A stretch of DNA of 64,000 nt from Castanea sativa (taxonomy: Eukaryota; Streptophyta; Magnoliopsida; Fagales; Fagaceae): NCBI RefSeq assembly GCF_040712315.1, contig NC_134014.1, positions 42,211,634 to 42,275,633 of the forward strand, read 5' to 3'. The first letter of the stretch is position 1, and every line of letters begins with the position of its first letter. Of the stretch, positions 23,181 to 34,300 are shown piece by piece. The translations under genes were made by a program, and so were the position numbers. The notes under the pieces are model-generated. The model worked only from the letters and a program-made list of their open reading frames with translations. It was not told the DNA's origin and did no database searches.

Positions 23181-24690
23181 TACAAAAATCAACCCTAAGG
23201 TTTGGATCAATATTGGTCATCGGATACTACTCAATTTTTTCAAAACTATTCAATTTATCCTGTAAATGCCATATGTTGGTAATATTTAGCATCAAAGTCC
23301 CAAAAACTCCGTTACCTAGTCTCCTAATTATAAAATTTTTTACAATACTACTACAATACCATCTTACTTTTGTGACGATACAGTACCGTCTTACTTTTAT
23401 GACGGTACTATAGCATCTTGGATAAATTTTATATTATTATTTTTCTCTCTCTCAACCACTCAGTTCTCTTCTTCTTCTTTTTTCCTCTAATTCTATCTCT
23501 GTCTTCATCCTCACTCCCTCTCTCACATCTCTCTCTCATACAAAACATGCCACCGGAGTTGGGTTGGAGATCGGTGTGCACGGCATGGAGATTGGTGTGG
23601 GCATGGTGTGGCGTGGCGTGTGGCGTGGTGAGACAGGTGTTGTGTGCCTCATGGTGGTGATGTGAATTTCTTATGTGAATTCCGGGTAGGTTTTGGGTTT
23701 GATTTCCGATGCTCATGGTAGTAATGGGTTTGATTTCCAGTGGGTGTTGATGTGAATTTTTCTTTGATTTTTTGTGGGTTTCTGTCCGTGGTGGTGGTAG
23801 GCATGTTGTTGCTGCGGTGGTGGTGGTGGATTTTTCTTTGATTTTTTTTTTTTTTTTTTTTTGTGTTGTTATCGTGGTGGTGGTATATTTTTAATTGATT
23901 TTTTGTGTTGTTGCTGTGGTGGTGGTGGATTTTTCATTGATTTTTTGTGTTGTTGTGTTTCTGCGGTGGTGGTGGAATATTTGTGTTGCCGTGGATGTTT
24001 TTTGTGTTGCTATGGTGGTGGTGGATTATTTGATTTCTTTGATTTTTTTTTTTTTGTGTTTTATGGGTTTCTTGTGGCAGAGGTGGTGGTGATGGGTTTT
24101 TTACTGGTGGTAGTGGTGGGTTTCTTGTGACCGAGGTGGTGGTGATGGGTGGTTGAAAGAGAGATGGTGAGGAAAAGATAAACAGATTGATGTAAGAAGA
24201 AGGGATTAAGAGGGATTGGATTATATTATTTTATTAGGTAGTATATATTATTTTAATAAGTTGAATAAGAAAATAAAAGTTGAGATGTTGGGTGTGTTGT
24301 AAAATGGTATAGTATAAATGATAAAGTAGGTTTTGAAATGGTAAAATAGAATTTTTTGTAAAAACCAAATGTGAATGCTCTAAGACAAGTCACACTTGAC
24401 ACTATTTGTTCTCCATTTCCCAAAAACTAATTTGTAGTGAGTTTGATTGCCACGATGTAGTCCCACGATGAATATTGTGACAATTACATGCATAAGGGAA
24501 TGTCAGGATAATAAATAGTAGATGAATAACCGAAATGGAGAAGGAAGCTTAAAAATACTTGGAGGAATCGGAAAACTTTCAAATAGTGTTAAGTGTAGTT
24601 TTTTGCTTAGCGAGTAATTTGGATTTTTTTTTATAAGTTTGGGTAATGTATGACATTAACCCAAACTTTAAGGGTAGTTTGTATATTTTA
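23181..24690. mobile_element. Probable long-TIR element with (GGT)n-rich interior
   Basis: The left arm (23181-23220, containing AACCCTAAGGTTTGGATC) and the right arm (24644-24690, containing CCCAAACTTTAAGGGTAG) are imperfect inverted copies. They also resemble the ends of the element at 8174-9555. Inside lie a CT-rich zone (23440-23550), many GTGGTGGTGG runs with TTGATTTTTTGTGTTG spacers (23770-24140) and a GA-rich zone (24150-24215). A separate right-end-like GTGAATGCTCTAA at 24370-24385 may mark a second element inside. Open frames here are glycine/valine/cysteine-rich repeat translations. Confidence 0.4.
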
Positions 24691-24699
24691 TCTTTCTTT

Positions 24700-27050
24700 T
24701 TCTTTCCTTTTTTAATAAATCACCGTGACTTATTTATAATAATAATAATAATAATAAAAACCTTCACAGATCCTCGTCGTTTTGTGTGTGTAGTGTGAAA
24801 TTGTAGGTGAATATTGTGTGTTTCCTGCTTTATAACTCATTCCACGCAATTAACTGCAGTATGTAGTTTGGTTGTAGCGTGAGTTTAAGGTTTATCGAAA
24901 AAATCACTGAGTGTTGTCCCACATTGAGTGTGTACCGCATGCAGTTTTAGTTGTGACGTATGAGTTTAAGGTTTATAGAAAAAAAAAATAAAGATTCTAC
25001 AAAAGATGATCATAATAATAACAACGACAATGACAAGGATAATAATAGTTATGCTCGCACTGCTGCGTGTTAATTTACGTTAACCAAAAGAGTAAAATTG
25101 TCAAATTCTGCATTATACACATGAACCGCTCACTACCAAGTCTTATTTATTTATCACTAGCTCCTGATAATGTTTTCAGCCAAAAATTTAAAGCTCCACG
25201 AAGACTATAAAGTAGGGCAGCAAGTAATTAAGTTAAGATAAGATTGCCAAATTTTGTATTAGCTAATAGCTAAAGCGATAATGTGAGTTTTATATAATTG
25301 CTAATTTACTATCCTTCATGTAAGGTAGTTGCAAAAAAAGAGTACTATAAACGGTGTGATCCTAAGGTTACTCGAGTGCTATCACGACTCCATTTATAAC
25401 ATATCTTTGACTTCTATGTCCACAGCCCATTGTGCCCTCATACCTAGTCTCCAACCCCTACCCACCTGTACAGCCAGCCAATTTTCACTCTGCCCAGGCA
25501 AGGTAAATCATTTGGTTACACCCTTCTTTCATTTCTTCTTCTTTTTTTTTTTTTTTGGTAAATCTTTTTTTCATTTCTTCAATGCTTGATTATCTTTTTG
25601 AATGCTGAGGAAATTAGAGAAAAGAAGGAGAAAAAGAAAATTTTTACACATTTAAAAAAATAAAAAATTAGTACTTTATTTTGGGACATAACACAATAGA
25701 CCAAGCATACCCATGTGCTACATGGGTCCTCAAGAAAAGCAAAGGTCTCTGCTTGTTTTCACTAAAACAAAAAATCAAACGCATAGAAGTTTGGATTTTG
25801 TTTCACCTTAGTTCTCTTTGCTACATGGTAGAAATTTGTAAGTAATTTTGTGTCGCCTTTTCATTCGTCTGACCTATTTTTCAACTATCATGTGTGCTTA
25901 TTTGAATGATGCTTTTAAATTTCAACCTTTTATACCAAAAATAATTTTTCCCACTGGTTACTTCCTTTTATGTCTCCCAGAAAGTTTTAGTTTTGCACTG
26001 TAGGCTCTCAGGACTCAAACATCAAATGACATGCTCTTCTGTAGTTCAAACTTTCTGATTTTTGTGAAGTTTGCTCATAAAGAATCGACTAATTTTTAAA
26101 GGTTCCGATTAAGTAACATATGCATTGTTTGGAGTTAATAATTAAATTGTAATTTTTTATTTTTTATAAGAAATAAATGTATGAGCCTTTATCTTGGTGA
26201 TTATGTCCCTAATTATTGCTAGCTTCATAAATTTTTTTTTTTCCCCAAGAGAGAACTTCATACATATATACACGTAGATTAAGTTAGAGTAGAATTTTTA
26301 TTTTGTATAAAAATAAAAAAAAAAAAATTCCCTCTACTCTTTGTTCTTTGTTTGGTAGTTTTAGCATTACTAACTTCAGAGTTTAGGAGGTAAGCGATTA
26401 GAGACAGTTTTTTTTTTTTTGGCCTAAAATAAGGTAGAAACAGTTTCCTTCACAATTTGGAAATTAGAAACAGTTCTTGTATTTTGGCCTATAATAAGTT
26501 ACCAAACAAGTTTTTAGGTCTCAGAAAAACCGAAAATTCAAAGAGCTCTACTTGTTTATTACCAAACATTGCCTATGTTCTTTTGCTTTTAAAGATTATA
26601 GGGGTGTTCCGTAAAGTTAATTTCAAAGAGTTCTACTTGTTTATTTTTGCGCTTAGTGGAAGAAAGCTTGGTTTTGCTTACTGTTTATTCTCACCACCAT
26701 AAATCTCTCTGTCTCTCCCGAGCGCGCACACTAACACACTCAAAATCCTTTTAAGTTTCCCTTGCTTCTTTATGTCCACTGATGTGGGATTTTTTTTTTT
26801 TTTCCCCATGTGAAGTGCATACTCCCTGTTTAAGGGCATTGGAACTTTTGCCATTACATGTAAACAAACTTTGAATGCATGTCTTTTTAGGAGTTTCCAT
26901 TTCATGAGGATTTAGGTTGGCCAATGAAGTTCATAACTTAGCAAATGTTCTCCTACACTGAAATTGTGTTTTGTGCTAAAAAAAATTTCTTTTGATTCAC
27001 ATTAGAAAAGCTGATTCCACGTTTGTTCCTTTGTAAGGTCTTGTGTGCAG
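24700..27050. other. Intergenic and F-box upstream region
   Basis: I recognise no gene. It contains (ATA)n near 24738-24757 and several poly-T tracts. The end of this stretch (TTGTGTGCAG, 27041-27050) looks like a splice acceptor, so part of it may be a 5' UTR intron of the F-box gene. A candidate donor is AGGTAAAT near 25500, after a CT/CA-rich leader-like stretch, but this pairing is a guess. Confidence 0.35.
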
Positions 27051-27074
27051 ATTGGAGTGTCTCTCAAGAGCATC

Positions 27075-28292
27075 ATGGGAAACATTGCCTCCCAATTTTC
27101 TTGTTGCTCATCTCTACAGTGGCTTGAAACATCCAAGGAACAACACAGAATTGCAAATAAAGACAAAAATTCGAGTTCGAAGCCAGAGATTGCTGTAACT
27201 AAGAAGAGCAATGGAAAAATCTCCATCTCTGCTGAACAATGGTCCATTCCCTTGGACATCATTATGGAGATCCTTAGCTGGCTGCCTGTCAAGTATGTGC
27301 TTAGAATGAAGTGTGTTTGCAAACAATGGTATGCTTTAACTCAAGATTGTCAATTCATTGAAAAGCATATGAGCCAAGTTACAAATATTACTCGCTTTTA
27401 CAATACTTGCCCAGTTCGCAGTGCTCCTTCTGGCAGTGGCAGGGAAATTTTCCAGTTGATCTGTGGTTGCAATGGCTTGTTGCTATCAAAAAGCAATGCT
27501 TCTGGAAAATACTATATTGCGAATCATGCCACCCGCCAAATACTTGGACTGCCTGACCCACGTAAGAATAGTTTTGGTATGACATTCTCTTTTGTTCCAT
27601 CTAGTGGTTATTATAAGTTGGTCTCTGTCTATGATGATAACGAGGAAGCCGGAATTGAAGGTTGTGAAATTCTTACCATTGGAAGTGATAACTCATGGAG
27701 AACTCTCAATTTGCCCAACTTAAAAAATGCTAACAAGAAAAGAGAGAAAATTATGATTGTGTTAGCAGGTGAGGCTGTTCACTGCATTAGAGTAAACAAG
27801 GTTAGAACATGCTTTTGTACAGAGATAGTATCTCTTGATTTGGAGAACGAGAGCTTTAATAGTAATATTATGCCACAAGGATTGTTCTCGGATTGGGAAA
27901 AAGTTTGGGCTTTAGATTGGAATGGGTCTTTATCTTTTGCTTTTAGGGTGGAAGAAGCTATCAATGTCATGGTGTTAGAAGATTACAAGAAGCTCAAATG
28001 GGGTAAAGAGATAATTGTTGTTCCCTTGGCATTCATGAACAGCACTTCAGATTTGATGGAGAATCCTGTTCCTCTTCTCACTCGGTCAGGAGATTTGTGG
28101 TTTCGGGTAAAAGACAAGAAACTAATGGCTTACAATATTGAAAGTAAGAAGATTAGTCACACGATTGCTGCTACTAAGAGGTCTAAAATTTCAAATTGTG
28201 CTGTCTACATTGGCCCTAGCAGTTTGATAACTCTGAAAGGAATGCAACCAGGGGAAATAACCACAAATGGCTTGCAAAAATTCAGATTTTAG
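27075..28292 (+). CDS. F-box protein with F-box-associated-type C-terminal region
   Basis: This is a single-exon CDS of 405 codons. The F-box is at about residues 56-98 (SIPLDIIMEILSWLPVKYVL and then RMKCVCKQW), with the usual hydrophobic pattern and the conserved CKQW-type end. In the family this segment binds SKP1 in an SCF ubiquitin ligase, and the C-terminal part picks the substrate. Residues 130-400 have the look of plant F-box-associated domains (ICGCNGLLLSKS, then NHATRQILGLP). The start was set at the ATG at 27075, because the in-frame sequence just upstream has GTG rather than ATG and a likely splice acceptor ends at 27050. The resulting N-terminus is MGNIASQFSCC, which fits an N-myristoylation signal (Gly2, Ser6) followed by cysteines that could be palmitoylated. 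The substrate is unknown. A poly(A) signal candidate AATAAA lies at 28480-28485. Confidence 0.88.
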   Translation: MGNIASQFSCCSSLQWLETSKEQHRIANKDKNSSSKPEIAVTKKSNGKISISAEQWSIPLDIIMEILSWLPVKYVLRMKCVCKQWYALTQDCQFIEKHMSQVTNITRFYNTCPVRSAPSGSGREIFQLICGCNGLLLSKSNASGKYYIANHATRQILGLPDPRKNSFGMTFSFVPSSGYYKLVSVYDDNEEAGIEGCEILTIGSDNSWRTLNLPNLKNANKKREKIMIVLAGEAVHCIRVNKVRTCFCTEIVSLDLENESFNSNIMPQGLFSDWEKVWALDWNGSLSFAFRVEEAINVMVLEDYKKLKWGKEIIVVPLAFMNSTSDLMENPVPLLTRSGDLWFRVKDKKLMAYNIESKKISHTIAATKRSKISNCAVYIGPSSLITLKGMQPGEITTNGLQKFRF

Positions 28293-29009
28293 GCAGCATT
28301 ATCTTTGTTTCAGTTTTTCTTCTACGTTGTAAAAAAAATTTTAGGTTACATACTCGCAGATTCCCTTGATGATGTTTTCCTTTATAACAGACAAGTGCAT
28401 TTTGCCATCCCTACCACTAAGATTTTATCTTCTGCTGCGTGCATACATGCTTGTTTGGATTTATCTTTTGTATAATCTGAATAAATCCGAGTGGGGCATG
28501 TTACAGATTTTCTTTCACTCAGTAACAATACAATGACTTGTGTCAGCGGAATCAGTCATGCTTGTTTTCATTTCCATGTAACAATACGCATGTAACTCAT
28601 TAACAATTGAAACAGAAGTAACACAGCAAGAACAGTCTTTCTTGGTTTAGCTTGTAACGGTTGTGAAATCCATGCTGTATAACTTTATTCAAAAAGGTAA
28701 ACCACAATAATGAAAGTAAAATGAATAAAAGAACTTGTACAGTGCTTTATGGAGCAAGCTTCTAATACACTAGTATATTACAATAGTGCATAAAAAAGTT
28801 GATTATGTTTACAAAACAAATCCAAAACGTGTGTACCTATACCTCCCTACCTGGATTTACTGAATAAGCATTGACCATCCACTTTACTGAGCAAGAATCT
28901 TGGTCGTTTAAGAAGATATTGTTTCAATTCAGTCATTGTGTGAGTCAAAGAGATTATGATAGCTACATAATTTGACATAAATTCCCATGCAAAGATAGTT
29001 CCTAAAATA
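28293..29009. other. Convergent 3' flanks of the F-box and aspartyl protease genes
   Basis: The plus-strand F-box gene ends at 28292 and the minus-strand protease gene ends at 29010. The gap holds both 3' UTRs: AATAAA on the plus strand at 28480-28485, and TTTATT (a minus-strand poly(A) signal) at 28684-28689. Nothing else is seen. Confidence 0.6.
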
Positions 29010-29564
29010 TTAAATTGGTTGGAGTTCTTGTTCTGGAACGGCAGCATTGACAGGCTTGTATGCATTAAGCATCTGTTGCCTGTGTCTCCAAATAAACCAC
29101 ATTCCAGAAGCTGACAATCCAATAATTATTGTAACAACAACTGCTAAAAATACCACCAGATAGTTTTGCTGCCACCAAGTACTGCAACATTCGGAAAAAT
29201 ACAATACTAAGAAAAGAGGCAGTCTATGATAATATGATGTCAAACTCGGAAAAGCTTTTAGCATACACCAAAGGTTACTTAAGATAGGCAGTAGGCCATT
29301 ATTTAACAAATAGAAAGCTGTGCAAGATGGGTGAAGTGGTAACTATCTGGGAAAATCTGATGAGATGGGAAGCCCAAACAACAACCAAGTCTTAGTGCCA
29401 AAACTTTGGGATTGGCTATGGATCTTCAACAGACTAATCAGGTTTAGCCACATGTATTTTTTTTTTTTGCATCCATTATATTCTATCCAAAGTCATACTC
29501 TTTGCTAAATTCTTTATATTGATGTCCTTCTTTACTATTTCTATTAATTTTATTTTAGAAAGCC

Positions 29565-29598
<34 letters not shown>

Positions 29599-31169
29599 AA
29601 ATAATCTTGAAAGAGGATATGACATAAAATAACCTAAATAATAAGTATATGTTCCATTGCTGATATATTTTTTCATGGGCAATATAACTAACACATATGG
29701 GATAGAATTCATGACCTAACCCTCCACCTATGTTTAGCAGGGGAAGAGACTCTGCATATATCTTCACTGGTGAATCTTTAAATATGTATTTCAATTGCAA
29801 GACAAACTCAGCCCCAACCACGCATGGATCTTCATTTATAGTAGAGGGCTTCCCTCTTTTATCAGGTACCTCATCCAATTTTTTCTCATACATGAGCAGT
29901 ACTCACATGCTTTCACCCACAGATAACATAATAACAATTTTCTATTTTCATAACAATTTTTTTGGGGGGTGAAATATTCACTTTTTCTATATAGGGTTAT
30001 ATTTAGATTTTAGTAACTCTAAAATGGTCGTATCAGAGATTTTAGTGTAGTCAGGGAAAAACCAACTCAAAGAGACCAGCTCGGGTTTTTCAATTCCATT
30101 AGCATAAATTTACTTATACAATTAGCATATTACTTAATCTCATTGCCAATACTCAAAAATCAGGCTTTATGCAAATCCTGAGAAGACCAACCAATGAAGT
30201 AAAAATGTAATATCATCTGGAACAAGTAGACTCTGTAAAGTGAAAAGTAAATTACCGTTTTTCCAGAGGCTCAATGTTCCATCCAACCAACTGATAACTT
30301 CCAAAGGTACCGGGAAGTTGCACATGATGTTCAGCAAATTGGGCAATTATACTCTGAACAGAACAAAATCATCACACAAGTGCTTATAATTTTTTGCACC
30401 GACAATACTTGCAATTCACAAATGCAAACTTACATTAGCTGTTGCATTTGAAAAATAGTCACTGGACCCTGCTGGAAAGATGGCCAATCTAATAAGGGAA
30501 TCATTTCCACTGGGAGTAAAATTCATTAAACGAACCTGAAATCATACATTCATAATTATTGTTACCCTCAAGTAAAAATGAACTTTAACTTAAAGAGACC
30601 CAATATAAACAGACAGATCCATAATCAGGAAGCTAGCTTTGAACCAATTGAACAAATGCTGTTCAAAAATCTGCATTCCAATATGGTATTTGTCTAACCT
30701 GAGAAGAATTAATGCGTAAGTCATAAGCAATAAACTCAGCCAGTTCTGTAATGTGAGGCTTCAGATTTGGGTAGCTGACGTTCAATAACATATCACATGT
30801 TATTTGTTTAATTTGGAGTTCCCCTGTGCATCAAAATTATTGAGAGAATATAATAAGAGAGAGTATCAATCAGACAAACTACAATACATAGTTATGTCAC
30901 AAAAAGGCAAAGTAATATACCTTCTTTTTTTTTTGTAATGTAGAATAAGATTAGAGCTTTGGTTTACGTACCTAAATTTTACTCTTTTTTATTTTATTTT
31001 ATAAACACCTAGATTTTACTTGACATAAGATAAAAGGCTGCAAAAAGCCTAAAACAGTAACTACTAGAAGTCAACAAATGTTCATTATACTTTCAGGATC
31101 CCCACTTGCACAGAAAAAAAAAATCTAGTTTTGCAACTTTTTTTTTTTGTTTTGAAAAAACAAATAAAA

Positions 31170-31206
<37 letters not shown>

Positions 31207-34073
31207 TGTGTGTGTGTGGAAAGAAGTAGTTAGTTCAAATAAATAAAGTGTGCAATGATGAACGCAACAAACTACATTTACCTTAGGTAGTATTCCCATG
31301 TCTTCATACCTAGAGTTCTTAATTAATCTATCCTTTACACAATTCCTATCTTAAACCTTAACTTAAGCTACCAAACTCTATGCTGAATATGATTGAAGGC
31401 CAGCAATATACTATACCTGGAAGCACATGATCTGGTACTTGAGTGGGCGCTATTGTAGGCGGGGGCTCTCTATCTGGAGCTGAAGGCATTTGTGGAGGGG
31501 CACCAGATATTTGAAGTCTCTCCCATAATTCTGAACAATTAGTTTTCCAGAAACCAATTTTTGAATGCTCACGATCATACATAACAAGTGTATTGCGGAC
31601 AATAATACCTATCACAACGGATACATATGTAAAAGTACTGCATAAATTTTATGAAAGGAAGTTGGCAGTTTAACATGAAAATGAACACAATAGCCATGGC
31701 ATGGGTTAAAAGAAAAAGGAAAAATAAATAAAAAAGAAAGGAAATCGTTAAAGCATAACATACCTCCTAAAAGAGTAGTTGGATCTTTTCCATTCTGAAA
31801 AATCCCCAGGCAATATGCACCACGTACCTTTGAATGCTTCGTAAGTTTGATATCAAATAAACCAGAATAAAAAATAAAAATAAAAATCAGTCAATGTATA
31901 AAACAAATCACCAATGGCAAGAACACAAAAGCTGCATCCAGAAAGTGCAGATCCTATTAGAAAAGACTTCAAAAAGCTTGTTACATTTTAAGAAAGGATA
32001 TGTTATGTATGTATGTATGTAAAGAAACATATATGAACAAGTCTATTACTTACACGAAATAAGTAATTTTCAGGTGATAGTGACAGCTTTTGCCCATTAC
32101 CAAATACCATGTCAACCACAGGAAAAGTTTTTGATAGTTCAGAGACATCACTGGAGCAAAAACGATATATAACGTTAAAAAGAAAGTAGTTCATTTATGC
32201 AGTCAGTCTTCTGTTATGTTATAGGCAGTACCTTCCAGCACCAGAAAAGCAGATATCATTAAAATTTGGATCAGGACCATGGATCTTCTGGAGGGAATTA
32301 AGTTCCTTCATAATCTGCACTCATAAATAGTTACATTTTCAGAAAATCAGAAACATTTAGAAGTCAGAGAAAGACTAAAATTGAGAGGGAAAGAAAAACA
32401 AACCAAAAAGGTTAAAAGCTAAAAGGTGAGGACTAAATGTACTTTGATCTAAAACCCACTGATACCACCAAAAAAAAATAATAATAAATAACAAAACAAA
32501 AGAGTACAAGAAATTTAAGCACAAAGATCTGCTTGGCCAACACATTCATGGTTTGACAAATATTACAATCAGATACAGAGTCTATAAATTGAATCAACTG
32601 CATAATATTCACCAAACAAAAAATGAACCCCTTTGTGTTTATTTTCTTATTTATCATTTCTGTAACTACAAATAGCCCCTTTGTTATTATCATTCAGAAA
32701 AAATTATGAGGTACTTAGACTAATTTCTAAAGTTCACTCACCAGTGTAAGTTAAGCAAGAATATATTCATAAATCTTCTTGAAACTCATTCAGAATTGAT
32801 GAAGAGAAGAGGATCTTACCGCGTCCTTAAATGCTACAAACACTGGTTCAGGAAAGTAAGCATATGTTGTACCACTATCCAGGACAGTTCCATGCCTTCC
32901 ATCAAAGACAATTGGGTTTAACATCAATGGCTTCCCCGCAACATGTATCTCCTTCAAATCAACATTGTAGTATGGACTGTTGCCATCCCGAAACTAGAGT
33001 AAATGCGCGAATCAAATGTATTTGTTAGGAGAAAAAAAAAAAATAAATACAGGGATGTCTTATATCAATAAGACTAATTTGTTCACACAAAACACACCTT
33101 CGTACGGGGTCCGATTGTGTAAAAACCATGTCAATTGGAGGAGAAATGCCACCAAGAACCATAGCACCGCCACCAATATCCATTCCACCATAGCATAACG
33201 AGAATGAATCATTGATTAAACCTTTTTCAACAAGCTGATCCACAATACTAAGATCACCACGGCCTAAACCCATGATTCCATCGGCACGTTGACTATAAAG
33301 GTCACCGGTTTCCTGATTCTCACAGCCGAAAACAGCACGCTGCGGCTGGAGATCACTCAAATTTCCAAAGGACAAAACATCCTCAGCAAGAACACCGCTG
33401 CTGCTACTCATCTCAGCATATTGTCTATCGTACACACAATGTACCTTCTCACTGCCGCAGTTACAATCCAAATTGCATTGCAGAGGTTGGTAGGTACTAG
33501 ATAATTCTGGTTCGAACTTCGGATCCTAGTTAGCACAACACAAAAACATCATTATTATGAATCATATATAAATAATAATAAATAAATAAATAAAAACTGC
33601 AGGATTAAGAAATGTTAGACCTGGTGTCTGCCACACTGTTCGCAAGTAGAGCAGGGGACATAGGTGACAGTACTTCCCGTATCAACAATAAGAGCGAACA
33701 TCTGAGGTGGCGTACCGATCCAAAGCCGTGTCGTGTAGTATCTATAATACAACAAAGTCTTAGTCACAAAATTTCCCTATGGATCCTTATAGCGAATGAA
33801 TGAATGAGAAAAGCAAGCAATAGAGAATGAATGAGAAAAGTACCCGTTGCGGAGGAGATCGTCGTAGAGGCCCATGCGAGCGTTGGGGTGGGTTTGCGGG
33901 TCGGATCTTTGGAGGTGGCGACGGGGATTTGGAGGAGAGAGGAAGAGAGGCAATAGCATGGACTGGCGGGACCCACCGTGAGGAGGGCGGAGGAGGGGTG
34001 ACGTGGAGGGAGATGATTGGACGGTCAGTAGGATGGTGAAGGTGATGAGCTGGATTAAAAATGCCCGAGCCAT
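29010..34073 (-). CDS. A1-family (pepsin-like) aspartyl protease, membrane-anchored, 12 exons
   Basis: Exons, in coding order, are 34073-33844, 33741-33621, 33525-33098, 32976-32820, 32314-32232, 32150-32054, 31836-31764, 31608-31417, 30823-30699, 30535-30434, 30353-30256 and 29181-29010. All introns are GT-AG and the total of 1878 nt closes as 625 residues plus stop. The N-terminus (MARAFLIQLITFTILLTVQS) is a signal peptide. The first catalytic motif is DTGS at Asp97 (exon 2, after IGTPPQMFALIV). The second is DSGT at Asp293 (exon 4). A cysteine-rich insert (CSTCEQCGRHQ, CNLDCNCG) is typical of plant members. A C-terminal transmembrane segment (about 576-600) ends in a short basic tail. The family cleaves peptides in the secretory pathway, at the cell surface or in the wall. 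The substrate is unknown. It is close in layout to the long Arabidopsis aspartyl proteases with a C-terminal anchor. Confidence 0.92.
29572..29596. repeat. (TA)n microsatellite in a protease intron
   Basis: About twelve TA repeats lie in the last intron (29182-30255), the longest of this gene. A (GT)n tract of about 50 bases also lies in the intron 30824-31416 (about 31169-31219). Both are likely to vary in length. Confidence 0.8.
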
Positions 34074-34300
34074 TTGGGTCAGTGGCTGGGTCGGGCGAGA
34101 GAGAGTGAGTTAAAGATAGTTAGCGAAATGAAATGAATGCAGATCGAGATTCAACTTCCGAGAAGAGAGAGAATGGCTGGTGGAGGTAAAGAGGTTGAGT
34201 GAACAAAACGAAACGGTAGCTCGTTGAGACTTGAGACAGAGAGAGAGAGAGAGAGAGAGAAAGAGGGGGAAGGAAGGAGGGAAGTCAGTTAGAAAAAAAA
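34074..34300 (-). promoter_or_regulatory. 5' leader and proximal promoter of the aspartyl protease gene
   Basis: Upstream of the ATG (34073) the minus strand has a long CT-rich leader with a (TC)n run, seen as (GA)n at about 34238-34262 on the plus strand. CT-rich 5' UTRs of this kind are common in plant genes. No clear TATA box was fixed. Confidence 0.45.

Noticed and set aside
27045..27074. Ten-residue N-terminal extension of the F-box protein
   Set aside because: The first codon is GTG, not ATG, and a splice acceptor ends at 27050. The ATG at 27075 is preferred.
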